Shown here in pieces: positions 17,904-26,875 of a DNA stretch of 64,000 bases. The DNA is from Leucobacter weissii (GTDB lineage Bacteria > Actinomycetota > Actinomycetes > Actinomycetales > Microbacteriaceae). The position numbers were made by a program, and so were the translations under genes. The notes below the pieces were generated by a model. That model saw only the letters and a list, made by a program, of their open reading frames with translations. It did no database searches and was not told the origin of the DNA. The stretch is taken from NCBI RefSeq assembly GCF_017565745.1, contig NZ_JAGDYM010000016.1:1-64000 (forward strand). The letters run 5' to 3'. Within the stretch, counting starts at the first letter, position 1, and each line of letters begins with the position of its first letter.

Positions 17904-18976
17904 TCGCCGGCCTCCGAGCGCCGCCCGTCGGCCTCGGGCAGACGCTCGACGGGCGCGGGTCCCGCCGCAGCGGCGCCATTGGCGGCGGCGCGAGCAGCGC
18001 GAGCGCGTGCCTTGGCGCGGCGCCCGGCGGCGATCACGACGACGACGGCCACCACGATCGCGAGGGCGATGACGCCCGCGACCACCCCGATGATCAGCCC
18101 GAGCCCGCCGGACCGATCGCTCTCGGCGGCGGCCGGCGCCTCATCCCCCGGCGCGTCGGCGGATGCGCCCGGCTCCTCGCCCTCGTAGACGGCGGCGAAC
18201 GCCGCCTCGGGGTCGGTCTCGTCGCCCACGGCGAAGCGCAGGGTGTCGGTCGCCGAGACCTCGGTGCCGTCGATCAGCTCGCCCGCGAACTCGATCTGGA
18301 CGAGGTAGACGCCCGGCTCGCTGAAGACCCAGTTGGCGTGGGTGTGGGTGTTCACCTCGATCCAGGACTCCTGCGGGAACGCCTCGCGCGTCGACCACAG
18401 CGGCTGCGGCTCGCCGAAGTTGCCGCTCTGCAGGAACACCGAGACCTCGCCCGGGCCCTCCACGCCGTGGATCCGCAGGGTGGTGCCCAGGTTCAACCGG
18501 TCGAGCACGTTCGGCTCCTGGGTGTTCCATCCGGTCCAGATCACGCCCGGCTCGCGCACCTGCGGGATCACCCAGGCCTCGCTGCCGGGTGCGAGGCCGA
18601 GGAAGGCGTAGGCGTCGTCATCGGGGATGGTGAGCTTGGACGTGTCGCTCACCTGGGCGACCACGTCCTCGGGCATGCGCCAGTACCGCGGCACGGAGGT
18701 GTCGTCGTGGATCTGGACGATCCACTCCCCCGTGTTCAGCGTCGGCCCGAAGTCGATGTGCCCGTCGTCGAGCACGACCCGCCCGGAGCCCTGCTCCTGA
18801 TCGGGATCGATGATCTGCGTGAGCTCGTCGTCGGGGGCGTTCTCCTCGGCCGTGGCGGACGCGAGCGGCGGCCCCAGCAGCAGGATCGCGGCCGCGATCA
18901 GCGCCGCCAGGGCGTTCAGCGCATTCCGGGCGCTCCGCGATGCTCGCGTCGACCTGCTCATCGGCGACAGGGTCAT
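17900..18976 (-). CDS. Membrane-anchored single-domain repeat protein ('choice-of-anchor M')
   Basis: The 358-residue protein has a signal peptide (about 1-45). One TIGR03769-type wall domain follows, with DDGHIDFGPTL near residue 72 and NTHTHANWVFSEPGVYLV near 210. After an acidic linker come a C-terminal membrane helix (about 285-310) and a basic cytoplasmic tail rich in Ala/Arg. GAGGAGAGG precedes the ATG, which overlaps the stop of the binding-protein gene (ATGA). The helix fixes this copy to the membrane next to the transporter. It may therefore be the last relay before the substrate-binding protein (inference). Confidence 0.87.
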
Positions 18977-20580
18977 TGCCTCTCCTCGTGTTCGTCTGCG
19001 GGCGGGGCGTCCGCCCCCGCTCCGCCCAGGCAGTCGCGCACCGACCGCGCGTTGAATCGCATCATCTCGATATAGCTCGTCACGTCCTCGCTGAAGGCGT
19101 CGCCGTAGATGGTGCACACGGCGATCCCCTGCTCCTTCGCCACCTCGACGAGCGTGGAGGAGCGCGCGGCGAGATTCGGTTCGAGGAACACGGCCGGCAC
19201 GTGCAGGTTCCGGATCGTCTCGGTCAGGCGCTTCCGCTCGGCCAGCGACGGCTCGATGGACGGGTTCGAGGTGACGAAACCGGAGATGTCGAGGTCGTAG
19301 GCGCGCGCCAGATAGCCGTAGGCGTCGTGGGTCGTGACGAGCGTGCGCCGCGCGCGCGGCACCTCCGAGATCGTGTCGCGAACCTCGGCGTCGAGCGCCT
19401 CCAGCTCGGCGAGGTACGCGACCGTGTTGGCGCGGTACTCCCCCGCCCCTGCGGGATCGACCTCGATCAGCGTGTCGCGGATGATCTCCGCGTACGACAT
19501 CGCGTTGCCGACGTTCTGCCACAGGTGCGGATCGATCTCACCGTGCACGTGCTTGCCCAGCACGGCCTGGGCCAGCTGGTGCACCTGCTCGCCGGGGCGG
19601 CCCAGGAACCGGTAGGCGGGATCGCCGGGGATCTCGTGCAGCGCCTTGTTCGGCACCTCCACCACCAGCTCGTCGGGATCGAGGATCTCCTGGTGGACGT
19701 CGGCGGTGCCGTGCTCGTGGTCCACGATCACGCGGAAGGCCTGCTCGTCGAGATCGAGCGCGATATCCGAGTGGCCCGCGTTCAGCACCGTCGCCTCCTC
19801 CTTGCCGGGGGCGGTGTACGGGTCCACGCCGACGGCGAAGGTGACGGTGGTCGTCGCGATCGGGATGGGCCGCTGATCCGAGGCGACCTGGAGCTTGCCC
19901 TGCAGGTCGAGGGTGTAGTAGCCGGGCTCGGTGAAGGCCCAGCTCAGGTGGGTGTGGGTGTCCGGCGGGATGGTCACCGAGTCGTCCGTGAAACCGGAGG
20001 CGGCGTCGAAGCCGTCCGACGAGTCGAAGTAGCGCTCGATGTCGCCGAAGCTGCCCGTCAGGTAGGCGATCAGCTCGCCCGGTCCCTCCGCGCCCGTGGC
20101 GGAGAGGATGACGTCGGAGCTGCGGGTCGCCTCGTACTGCTCGCCGGCCCCGCGCACGCGCAGGCCCAGCCACACCGTGTCGAGGGACACGTCCTCGACC
20201 AGCGGGATGATGTCCGCGGCGTACTTGACCGCGTCCTCCGCGAGCGCCACGTTCGGCACGCCGGTGCGCAGGTTGGTGTCGAGCGCCTTGATGAGGCTCT
20301 GCTCCTCGAGCATCAGATAGTTGGAGAAGGCCGCGTCGGCGTAGACGATGGAGCGCACGTCGCGCAGCGACGGCTCGTAGCTGTGCGGATCGCCGCCCTC
20401 GGGCACGAGCGAGACCACGTCGGCTCGGTCCCCGGCGACGTTCCGCGCGAGGTCGGCGATGATCCCGGTCGTGGTGATCACGCTCGGCCGATCGGCGTCT
20501 GCGACCGCCGGCTGCGCGGCGCAGCCGGCGAGCAGCGACGATGCGGCGACCAGCGCCAGGGAGGCCGCCCGGGTCCTCAT
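18973..20580 (-). CDS. Metal ABC transporter binding lipoprotein with inserted, rearranged wall domain
   Basis: A 535-residue ZnuA/MntC-family lipoprotein (lipobox LLAGC near residue 20). Candidate metal ligands of the cluster A-I fold are visible: His in GGDPHSYEPS near 66, His in GEIDPHLW near 348, and TTHDAYGYL near 418. A Glu/Asp pair in FLEPNL and IYGDAFS follows near 465-491. Between the lobes (about 135-340) sits a wall-type domain. Its usual C-terminal half (ending THTHLSWAFTEPGYY near 211) comes before its usual N-terminal half (NAGHSDIALDLDE near 268, then YRFLGRPGEQVH), so it appears circularly permuted. It corresponds to TIGR03772. The ATG overlaps the upstream stop (ATGA). Confidence 0.9.
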   Translation of the reverse strand: MRTRAASLALVAASSLLAGCAAQPAVADADRPSVITTTGIIADLARNVAGDRADVVSLVPEGGDPHSYEPSLRDVRSIVYADAAFSNYLMLEEQSLIKALDTNLRTGVPNVALAEDAVKYAADIIPLVEDVSLDTVWLGLRVRGAGEQYEATRSSDVILSATGAEGPGELIAYLTGSFGDIERYFDSSDGFDAASGFTDDSVTIPPDTHTHLSWAFTEPGYYTLDLQGKLQVASDQRPIPIATTTVTFAVGVDPYTAPGKEEATVLNAGHSDIALDLDEQAFRVIVDHEHGTADVHQEILDPDELVVEVPNKALHEIPGDPAYRFLGRPGEQVHQLAQAVLGKHVHGEIDPHLWQNVGNAMSYAEIIRDTLIEVDPAGAGEYRANTVAYLAELEALDAEVRDTISEVPRARRTLVTTHDAYGYLARAYDLDISGFVTSNPSIEPSLAERKRLTETIRNLHVPAVFLEPNLAARSSTLVEVAKEQGIAVCTIYGDAFSEDVTSYIEMMRFNARSVRDCLGGAGADAPPADEHEERQ

Positions 20581-22064
20581 CTGATCCTTTTCGGCGAACT
20601 GGTTCTGGCTGCGGTCGTGTAGCCGGCCTTCTTGCCGGTCATCTTGACAGTGATCCGCGTGCCGCGGTACTTCTTCGCGACCCGGTAGCTGCTCTTGGTC
20701 GCCTTCGGGATCGCCTTGCCGTTCGCGGCCCAGCGGTAGGAGAGCTTCACGCCCCGCGGCTTCCAGGATCCCGTCCGCGCCGTGAGCGTTCGTCCCGCCT
20801 TGGCCGTCCCCGAGATCCTCGGCCTCGGCGCGGTCAGCTTGCCCCGCTTCGCCGTCTTCGCCGCGCTCGTCGCGCTGACGCTCGGAGTGCCGCTCAGCGC
20901 TCCGGTCACGCGCACGCTGATCCGCTTGCCCGCATCGGCCGCCGCCGGGGTGTAGCTCGATCCGGTGGCTTTCGGGATGGCCGCTCCGTTCCGCAGCCAC
21001 CGGTAGCCGAGCTTCACGCCCGACGGCTGCCAGGATCCCGGCCTCGCGGTGAGCTTCTTGCCGACCTGCGCGGTGCCCGAGATCGTCGGCGTGCCCGCCG
21101 TGATCCCGCAGACCCCGCCCTCGCCCGCGATCTCGACCTCCGACGACCGCGCGATCTCGGTCCCGGCATCGCCGATGAGGCGAGCCGTGATCGCTCCACC
21201 GATGTAGGGGGACGCGTCCCCCACCGCGAGCACGGGGCCGTTCTGCCCCGCGATGCGCACCGGCGCGGCGTCCGAGCCGCACTGGGCGTACCACTCGTAG
21301 CCACCGCCTCTGATGGCGGAGTCGGTCGAGGCCTGAAGCTGCAGAGGATCGCCGGGCGCGTACCCGCTCTGCGCACCGTCGACGGCGACCCCCGGACCCA
21401 CCACGAAGGTGTATTTCGCGGTGTTGCTGCTCGTCGTCCTGCCCTCGCCCGCGACATCGGCCCGCACCGTGAGCTCGTAGACGCCGGGCTCCGTGAACGC
21501 CCAGGCGGCGTGGGTGTGCGCGGGGTAGGGCTGGAGGATCCTGCCGGAGGGCGTCAGCTCGAAGCCCCCGCCGTCCAGCAGCGAGACGGGATCCCCCCAG
21601 GAATCGCTCGTCCAGAGCCAGACCTCTCCCGGCCCGTCGACGGCGGTGACGGCGAACTCGGCGGAGGCATCCGCCCCGTAGGCGGGGACGAGCGCGTTCG
21701 TGTCCCACCCCGGCCAGATCAGATTCTGATTCTGGCCCAGCGGCAGCCGGTAGACGGTTCTCGGCATCCCCTCGGGCACGAGCGCCGTGTCGGAGAACGT
21801 GGTGAGCGCGGTCTGCTTCACCACGAGGTCGACGGATTCGGGTTCGCGCAGCACGTGGTATCCGGTGGCATCCTCCTTTAGCGCGAGGGTGACCGACTCG
21901 TCGGAGCCGAGCAGCAGGTTGAAGGCGTCGATGTGCCCGATCTCCAGCGAGATCGGATCGTTCAGGGCCGCATCCGCCGCCTGCGCCGCGGGTGGCGCGA
22001 GCAGCGTCCCCGCCAGCGCCAGGGCGACGCAGGCTCCCAGGCTCCTTCGGGTTGCGAGTCTCAT
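20577..22064 (-). CDS. Secreted wall-domain protein with two Ig-like repeats
   Basis: The 495-residue protein has a signal peptide ending about PPAAQAAD. A wall domain has EIGHIDAFNLLL near residue 43 and AHTHAAWAFTEPGVYEL near 186. An Ig-like module follows (about 220-310), and then two copies of the actinobacterial repeat of the form TISGTAQVGKKLTARPGSW...YRWLRNG. The C-terminus is very basic (many Lys/Arg) with no LPXTG motif and no helix. It may be held by charge to anionic wall polymers (inference). The ATG at 22064 has GAGAGG at a spacing of six or seven, whereas the in-frame ATG at 22079 has no ribosome binding site. Confidence 0.85.
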   Translation of the reverse strand: MRLATRRSLGACVALALAGTLLAPPAAQAADAALNDPISLEIGHIDAFNLLLGSDESVTLALKEDATGYHVLREPESVDLVVKQTALTTFSDTALVPEGMPRTVYRLPLGQNQNLIWPGWDTNALVPAYGADASAEFAVTAVDGPGEVWLWTSDSWGDPVSLLDGGGFELTPSGRILQPYPAHTHAAWAFTEPGVYELTVRADVAGEGRTTSSNTAKYTFVVGPGVAVDGAQSGYAPGDPLQLQASTDSAIRGGGYEWYAQCGSDAAPVRIAGQNGPVLAVGDASPYIGGAITARLIGDAGTEIARSSEVEIAGEGGVCGITAGTPTISGTAQVGKKLTARPGSWQPSGVKLGYRWLRNGAAIPKATGSSYTPAAADAGKRISVRVTGALSGTPSVSATSAAKTAKRGKLTAPRPRISGTAKAGRTLTARTGSWKPRGVKLSYRWAANGKAIPKATKSSYRVAKKYRGTRITVKMTGKKAGYTTAARTSSPKRIR

Positions 22065-22084
22065 GGTGTTGCCTCTCATGCGGA

Positions 22085-23866
22085 TCAGCGCTTGACCGAG
22101 ATCCTGATGGACTTCGCCGTGCCCCTCGCCACGTAGGCGTCGCCCGCGTACGACGCCCGCACGGTCTTCTTCCCGGTCCGGGCTTTCTTGCCGGTCTTGA
22201 TCGTGATCGTCGCGCGGCCGTTCCTGAGTTTCGCCGACTTCGAGACCCCGGCGAGCTTCACGGTGACCCGCCCGCCCGGCTTCACCCCGGATCCGGAGAC
22301 CCTGACGGTGAAGGAGGCGGAGGTGCCGCGCTTGACGCTCGACTTCTTCGCCGTCATCCGGACCCTGGGGCTCGCCTTCGCGACGGTGACCCGCGCGGTG
22401 GCCGCGGCGGCCGCGAACTCGCCCCGCGCTCCGGAGTAGTTCAGCCCGATCGAGCGCGTGCCCGGCTTCAGCGCCGTGTCCGGCACGGTGAGCACGGCCC
22501 GTCCGTTCCTCAGCGTGCCGGTCACGGTCCGGGATCCGATCCTCGCGCTCACCGCCCCGCTCGCAGCGGCGGGCGAGACGGCGACGCTGAGCCGCGCGGT
22601 CTTGCCGTAGACCTGTCGCACGGCGTTCGCGGTGAGACTCGTCGCCGCGAGAGCGGCGACCGGCTCGGTCTCGGAGGAGACCGCCGCATCGTCGTGTCCC
22701 GACGCCCACGACGCGCCGACGCGGACCGAGATCCGCTTGCCCGCCTCAGCCGCGGTCGGCACGAACTCGTGCGACGTCGCTCCCGCGATGGGCGTTCCGT
22801 CGGCCAGCCACTGGTAGGCGAAGCCGTCCGCCTGCGGATCCCAGGTCCCGGACTCGGCCGTCAGCGTGTGATCGACCTTCGGCGTGCCGGAGATGGTCGG
22901 CTGGGTCACGATCTCGGGCAGGCTCTCCTCGACCGGCTCGGTCGCCGCCGAGACGACGCGCCCCTCGGGGGCGTTCTGCCAGATCGCGGCGACCGCGACG
23001 GAGATGCGCGTGCCGATCTGGGCGTTGCCGGGCACGAACTCCGGTCCCGTCGCGCCTTCGACGGCGACTCCGTCCGCCAGCCACTGGTACGCGAAGGCCT
23101 CGGCCGCGGGCGACCAGGTGCCCGGATCCGCGGTCAGGGGCCGGTTCGTCTTCGCCTCGCCGGAGATGCTGGGCTGCGCGGTGATCTGCGGGAGGCTCTC
23201 GCCGACGTAGAAGGTGTAGCGCTGCGGTCCGGCGCTCTTCGCGGTGCCGCCGTCGGTGAAGGTCGAGGTCACCTCGAAGGTGTAGAGGCCCGTGGCGGTG
23301 AAGCCCCAGTTCAGGTGCTCGTGGTTCGCCGGGCTCGAGAACGACCAATCGTCCTTGCCCGTGTTCAGCCACTGCTCGGGGCCCTCGTCCCCCGACTGCC
23401 ACAGCGCCAGCTGGCCGGGCCCGGAGAAGTCGGTGATCATGTGCGTGACGGTGATGCTCGGATAGTCGACGGGGTTGTACCCGAACCCGAGGAAGATCTG
23501 GCCGGGCTGGCTCGTCTGCGGCAGCAGGTAGTAGGTCGAGCCCTGAGCGATGCCGAGCAGATTCGCCACTCCCGCGCCGGCGGTGCGTCCGGCGACCGAG
23601 GGCTTCGCGTGGATGACGACCGCTTCGGGCGCGAGGTCGCCGAAGTCGTCGGCATGGAGCACCAGCCGGGGCTCGCCGCTCCCGTCCTTCGTGATGTAGA
23701 AGGCGTCGGCGTGGTTCTGCACGTACACGGTCCGGTCCGCGTATGGATCGGTCGCCTCCGCCTGGGCCGGCGCCGCGGCGAACATGCCCGCCACCAGCGC
23801 GCCGACGACGCCGACCGCTGCAGCCGCGCTGGAGCGCGCTCTCGTTCGGGTACTCAGCAATGCCAT
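22085..23866 (-). CDS. Secreted wall-domain protein with Ig-like domains, first gene of the operon
   Basis: The 593-residue protein has a signal peptide ending about APAQAEA. A wall domain has VQNHADAFYIT near residue 50 and NHEHLNWGFTATGLYTF near 182. Two Ig-like repeats (SISGEAKTNRPLTADPGTW and TISGTPKVDHTLTAESGTW) follow, then two basic Big_3-type Ig modules at the C-terminus. That C-terminal pair is clearly paralogous to the end of the 1585-residue protein at 45477-50234 (shared SAKQVYG/VRQVYGK and GVKPGG motifs). It has no sortase motif. AAAGGA lies nine bases before the ATG. It is the promoter-proximal gene behind the Fur/Zur-like box. Confidence 0.86.
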   Translation of the reverse strand: MALLSTRTRARSSAAAAVGVVGALVAGMFAAAPAQAEATDPYADRTVYVQNHADAFYITKDGSGEPRLVLHADDFGDLAPEAVVIHAKPSVAGRTAGAGVANLLGIAQGSTYYLLPQTSQPGQIFLGFGYNPVDYPSITVTHMITDFSGPGQLALWQSGDEGPEQWLNTGKDDWSFSSPANHEHLNWGFTATGLYTFEVTSTFTDGGTAKSAGPQRYTFYVGESLPQITAQPSISGEAKTNRPLTADPGTWSPAAEAFAYQWLADGVAVEGATGPEFVPGNAQIGTRISVAVAAIWQNAPEGRVVSAATEPVEESLPEIVTQPTISGTPKVDHTLTAESGTWDPQADGFAYQWLADGTPIAGATSHEFVPTAAEAGKRISVRVGASWASGHDDAAVSSETEPVAALAATSLTANAVRQVYGKTARLSVAVSPAAASGAVSARIGSRTVTGTLRNGRAVLTVPDTALKPGTRSIGLNYSGARGEFAAAAATARVTVAKASPRVRMTAKKSSVKRGTSASFTVRVSGSGVKPGGRVTVKLAGVSKSAKLRNGRATITIKTGKKARTGKKTVRASYAGDAYVARGTAKSIRISVKR

Positions 23867-23942
23867 TCTCAGACATCCTTTCTCATGGCCGCCGGGCGCG
23901 GCCGATCATGCGGGAGGGCCCCGCTCTCACAGAGTCGGATGC

Positions 23943-23968
23943 TTATTGAGAATAGTTGTCGTTAGCAT
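23943..23968. promoter_or_regulatory. Fur-family (Zur-like) box upstream of the anchored-repeat operon
   Basis: TTATTGAGAATAGTTGTCG followed by TTAGCA lies about 80 bases upstream of the first operon gene. The 15-mer core 23947-23961 matches the actinobacterial Zur 7-1-7 pattern (TGAAAATNATTTTCA) at about 10 of 14 positions. A second small inverted repeat, ATTTGATGCAAAT, follows at 23968-23980. Because the operon encodes a ZnuABC-like transporter, Zur is the most likely regulator. The match itself is moderate. Confidence 0.5.
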
Positions 23969-24029
23969 TTGATGCAAATCGGCGCGCCCGGTCGCGTGGC
24001 CACCCCCTGCGGAACCACCCGCGAGACAC

Positions 24030-24066
24030 ACGTAGACCCCCGTCCGAATGGGACGGGGGTCTACGT
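24030..24066. terminator. Strong hairpin between prs and the anchored-repeat operon
   Basis: A perfect 16-base-pair stem, ACGTAGACCCCCGTCC pairing with GGACGGGGGTCTACGT around the loop GAATG, lies 150 bases beyond the prs stop. The T-run is short (TTT on the plus strand), so it is a strong hairpin with a weak U-tract. It probably stops leftward prs transcription before it enters the surface-protein promoter. Confidence 0.75.
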
Positions 24067-24103
24067 TTCACCTGACGGGACGCGGCGGCGAACTCGACGT
24101 CGA

Positions 24104-24222
24104 GCGGCCTGCGGAAAAGGGGTGCTTCTCTCCTATGCCGCCACCCCTCGCTCCGCTCCGTGGGCCGCCGTAGTGACGGCGCCGCGGCTTGCAGAAAAGC
24201 GATGCTTTTCTGCTACGCCGCG
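24104..24222. repeat. Tandem palindrome at the 3' end of prs, two copies
   Basis: The copy nearer prs (24184-24222) contains GCAGAAAAGC-GAT-GCTTTTCTGC at 24191-24213, overlapping the prs stop codon. An outer GCGG...CCGC stem encloses it. A decayed copy starts 80 bases away at 24104 (GCGGCCTGCGGAAAAGG and so on to about 24142). The hairpin may terminate prs transcription. Confidence 0.7.
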
Positions 24223-25190
24223 CCGTCGAACATGGAGGTGACGGAACCGTCCTCGAACACCTCGTGGATCGCCTGCGCCAGCAGCGGGGCGATCGGCAGC
24301 ACAGTCAGCTTGTCGAAGCGCTTCTCCGGAGGCAGCGGCAGCGTGTCCGTGACCACCACCTGGTCGATGAACTCCTGCGACAGATGCTCCACGGCACGGC
24401 CGGAGAAGATCGCGTGCGTGCACGCGATCGTGATGCCCCGCGCCCCGTGCTTCTTCAGCGCCTCGGCCGCCTTCGCGATGGTGCCTCCGGTGTCGATCAT
24501 GTCGTCGACCACCACGCACCAGCGGTCCTTCACATCGCCCACGATGTCGTGGACGGAGACCTGATTCGGCACCAGCGGATCGCGCCGCTTGTGGATGATG
24601 GCGAGCGGCGCGCCGAGCCGGTCGCTCCACACATCGGCCACCCGCACGCGCCCCATGTCCGGCGACACGACGGTCAGATCGTCGCGGTCGATGGTCTGCT
24701 TGAAGTGCTCCAGCAGCACGGGCATCGCGAACAGGTGGTCGACGGGTCCGTCGAAGAAGCCCTGGATCTGCGCGGCGTGCAGATCGACCGACATGATGCG
24801 ATCCGCCCCCGCCGCCTTGAACAGGTCGGCGACCAGGCGGGCCGAGATCGGCTCGCGGCCGCGGCCCTTCTTGTCCTGCCTGGAATAGGGGTAGAACGGC
24901 GCCACCACGGTGATCCGCTTGGCCGAGGCCCGCTTCAGCGCGTCCACCATGATCAGCTGCTCCATCAGCCACTCGTTGATCGGGTGGGTGTGCGACTGGA
25001 TCACGAACGCGTCGCAGCCGCGCACGCTCTCGTCGAAGCGCGCATACAGCTCCCCGTTCGCGAAGGTGCGCGCGTCAGTCGGCACCAGCTCCGCGCCGAG
25101 TTCCACCGCGACCTGCTCCGCGAGTTCGGGGTGCGCCCGGCCGGAGATCAGCACCAGTTTCTTCTGGCCGGCCATTTCGATCGTGCTCAT
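24213..25190 (-). CDS. prs: Ribose-phosphate pyrophosphokinase
   Basis: Makes PRPP from ribose 5-phosphate and ATP for nucleotide, His and Trp synthesis. It is 325 residues, normal length. Motifs seen: FANGELYARFDESVRG with the flexible ATP loop, PFYPYSRQDKKGRGREPISA, SVDLHAAQIQGFFDGPVD, and the PRPP-binding VVVDDMIDTGGTI near residue 220. It follows glmU after 26 bases and is surely co-transcribed with it. The last codons and the stop form one arm of a hairpin. Confidence 0.97.
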   Translation of the reverse strand: MSTIEMAGQKKLVLISGRAHPELAEQVAVELGAELVPTDARTFANGELYARFDESVRGCDAFVIQSHTHPINEWLMEQLIMVDALKRASAKRITVVAPFYPYSRQDKKGRGREPISARLVADLFKAAGADRIMSVDLHAAQIQGFFDGPVDHLFAMPVLLEHFKQTIDRDDLTVVSPDMGRVRVADVWSDRLGAPLAIIHKRRDPLVPNQVSVHDIVGDVKDRWCVVVDDMIDTGGTIAKAAEALKKHGARGITIACTHAIFSGRAVEHLSQEFIDQVVVTDTLPLPPEKRFDKLTVLPIAPLLAQAIHEVFEDGSVTSMFDGAA

Positions 25191-25216
25191 GCTCGGTGTC
25201 TCTCGCCCTTCGATGT

Positions 25217-26632
25217 TCAGTGCTTGTCGGCGGCGCTCGCGCTGCCGGTTCCGGGTCGGTTCTCGAGCACCCAGCCCTCGATGTTCCGCTGCGGCGCCAC
25301 GCTCACGGCGAGCGCCCCCGCCGGCACGTCCTTCCGCACCACGGCACCGGCCGCCGTGTAGGCGCCGTCACCAATCGTAACGGGCGCGACGAGCACATTC
25401 TTCGACCCGACCCGGACCGCGTCCCCGACCGCGGTCCGATGCTTCTGCACGCCGTCGTAGTTCGCGACGATGGTGCCCGCTCCGATGTTGCTGTCGACGC
25501 CGATGTCGGTGTCGCCGACGTAGCTCAGATGGGGCACCTTGCTCCCGTCCCCGATCTTCGCGTTCTTCGCCTCGACGAACGCGCCGAGCTTGCCGCCCTC
25601 GCCCAGCTCGGTGCCGGGACGGATGTAGGCGAACGGGCCGACCTCGGCGCGCGGCGCGAACACCGCGAGGGTGGCCTCGCTGCGCCGAATCCTGGCGCCC
25701 TCGCCGACCTCGCAGTCGACCAGGGTCGTGTCGGGGCCGACCACCGCCCCCGCCGCGATACTCGTGGCGCCCTGCAGGTGAGTGCCCGGCAGGATCTCGG
25801 CGTCGGCCTCGATGCTCACATCGGCGTCGATCCACGTCGTGGCGGGATCCTGCACCGTCACGCCCGCGCGCTGGTGCGCCAGCACGATGCGCCGGTTCAG
25901 CTCGCGCCCGGCATCGGCGAGCTGCGCGCGATCGTTGACGCCCGCGACCAGCCAGGAATCCTCCGTCGTCACCGCCTCGACGATGCCGCCGCCGGCGAGG
26001 ATGCGCTGCGCGGTGTCGGTCAGGTACTTCTCGCCCTGCGCGTTCTCGGTGCCGATCTCCGCGAGCGCCCGCTGCAGCTCCCGCCGCGCGAAGACGTAGA
26101 TGCCGCCGTTGACCTCGGTGATGCGGCGCTGCGCCTCATCCGCGTCCTTCTCCTCGACGATGCCCCGCATCGCGCCGTCGCCGTCCCGCAGGATCCGGCC
26201 GAGTCCCGTCGGCGTCTCGAACACCGCCGAGAGCAGCGTCATCCCGCGCCGGCCCTCCACATGCCCCGTGACCAAGCGCTCCAGGGTCGATGCGTCGATG
26301 AGCGGCACATCCCCGCTGAGCACCACGACGCTGCCCTCGAAATCGTCCGGAAGCGCCGCGATCGCCTGCTCCACCGCGCGTCCGGTGCCCGGCACCTCGT
26401 CCTGGTCGACGATCACGGTGCCCGGCGCATGCTCCGCGATCGCCTGCGCCACCGCCTCGCGCTCATGGCGCACCACGGCGATCACCGTGTCGGGCTTCAG
26501 GCCGGCGGCCGTGTCGAGGACATGGGCGATCAGGGAGCGCCCTCCGATGCGGTGCAAAACCTTCGGGGTGCGGGAGCGCATCCGCGTCCCCTGCCCGGCC
26601 GCGAGAATCACGACCGCAAGCTGCTGTGACAT
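25217..26632 (-). CDS. glmU: Bifunctional GlmU (glucosamine-1-phosphate acetyltransferase / UDP-GlcNAc pyrophosphorylase)
   Basis: The final two steps to UDP-GlcNAc for peptidoglycan. The 471 residues comprise an N-terminal nucleotidyltransferase (LAAGQGTRMRSRTPKVLH near residue 10; GDVPLID) and a C-terminal left-handed beta-helix (GAVVGPDTTL, GEGARIRRS, YVGDTDIGVDSNIGAGTIVANYDG). AAAGGA lies six bases before the ATG. The 5' leader between tRNA-Gln and this start holds the 93-base tandem repeats. Confidence 0.97.
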   Translation of the reverse strand: MSQQLAVVILAAGQGTRMRSRTPKVLHRIGGRSLIAHVLDTAAGLKPDTVIAVVRHEREAVAQAIAEHAPGTVIVDQDEVPGTGRAVEQAIAALPDDFEGSVVVLSGDVPLIDASTLERLVTGHVEGRRGMTLLSAVFETPTGLGRILRDGDGAMRGIVEEKDADEAQRRITEVNGGIYVFARRELQRALAEIGTENAQGEKYLTDTAQRILAGGGIVEAVTTEDSWLVAGVNDRAQLADAGRELNRRIVLAHQRAGVTVQDPATTWIDADVSIEADAEILPGTHLQGATSIAAGAVVGPDTTLVDCEVGEGARIRRSEATLAVFAPRAEVGPFAYIRPGTELGEGGKLGAFVEAKNAKIGDGSKVPHLSYVGDTDIGVDSNIGAGTIVANYDGVQKHRTAVGDAVRVGSKNVLVAPVTIGDGAYTAAGAVVRKDVPAGALAVSVAPQRNIEGWVLENRPGTGSASAADKH

Positions 26633-26650
26633 GAACGTCCTTTCGCGATT

Positions 26651-26875
26651 CGGAGCGACAGAGAAAGCCGGGCTTCACCCACCGCTCCCCACACACGGAG
26701 AGGCTACGCCTCCCCATCCTTGCACGCGCCTGTAGGCGCGCGACGGAGCGACGGAGAAAGCTGCGCTTCACCCACCGCTCCCCACACACGGAGAGGCTAC
26801 GCCTCCCCATCCTTGCACGCGCCTGTAGGCGCGCGACGGAGCGACGGAGAAAGCTGCGCTTTCTCCGTCGCTCCG
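26651..26875. repeat. 93-bp tandem repeat (2.4 units) ending in a perfect hairpin at tRNA-Gln
   Basis: Units begin at 26651, 26744 and 26837, each opening CGGAGCGAC(A/G)GAGAAAG. The first two are full and nearly identical. Each contains GCGCCTGTAGGCGC and a GGAGAGGCTACGCCTCC palindrome. The third is truncated and ends in a perfect 17-base-pair hairpin (26837-26875) whose right arm runs into the 3' end of tRNA-Gln. Confidence 0.85.
26837..26875. terminator. Perfect 17-bp hairpin immediately 3' of tRNA-Gln
   Basis: CGGAGCGACGGAGAAAG, then CTGCG, then CTTTCTCCGTCGCTCCG. The tRNA 3' end (26871-26875) forms the outer five bases of the stem. It could act as a processing or termination signal. No U-run follows. 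Confidence 0.55.

Noticed and set aside
24104-24222. CRISPR-like array
   Set aside because: Only two unequal copies with palindromic structure and no spacers or cas genes.
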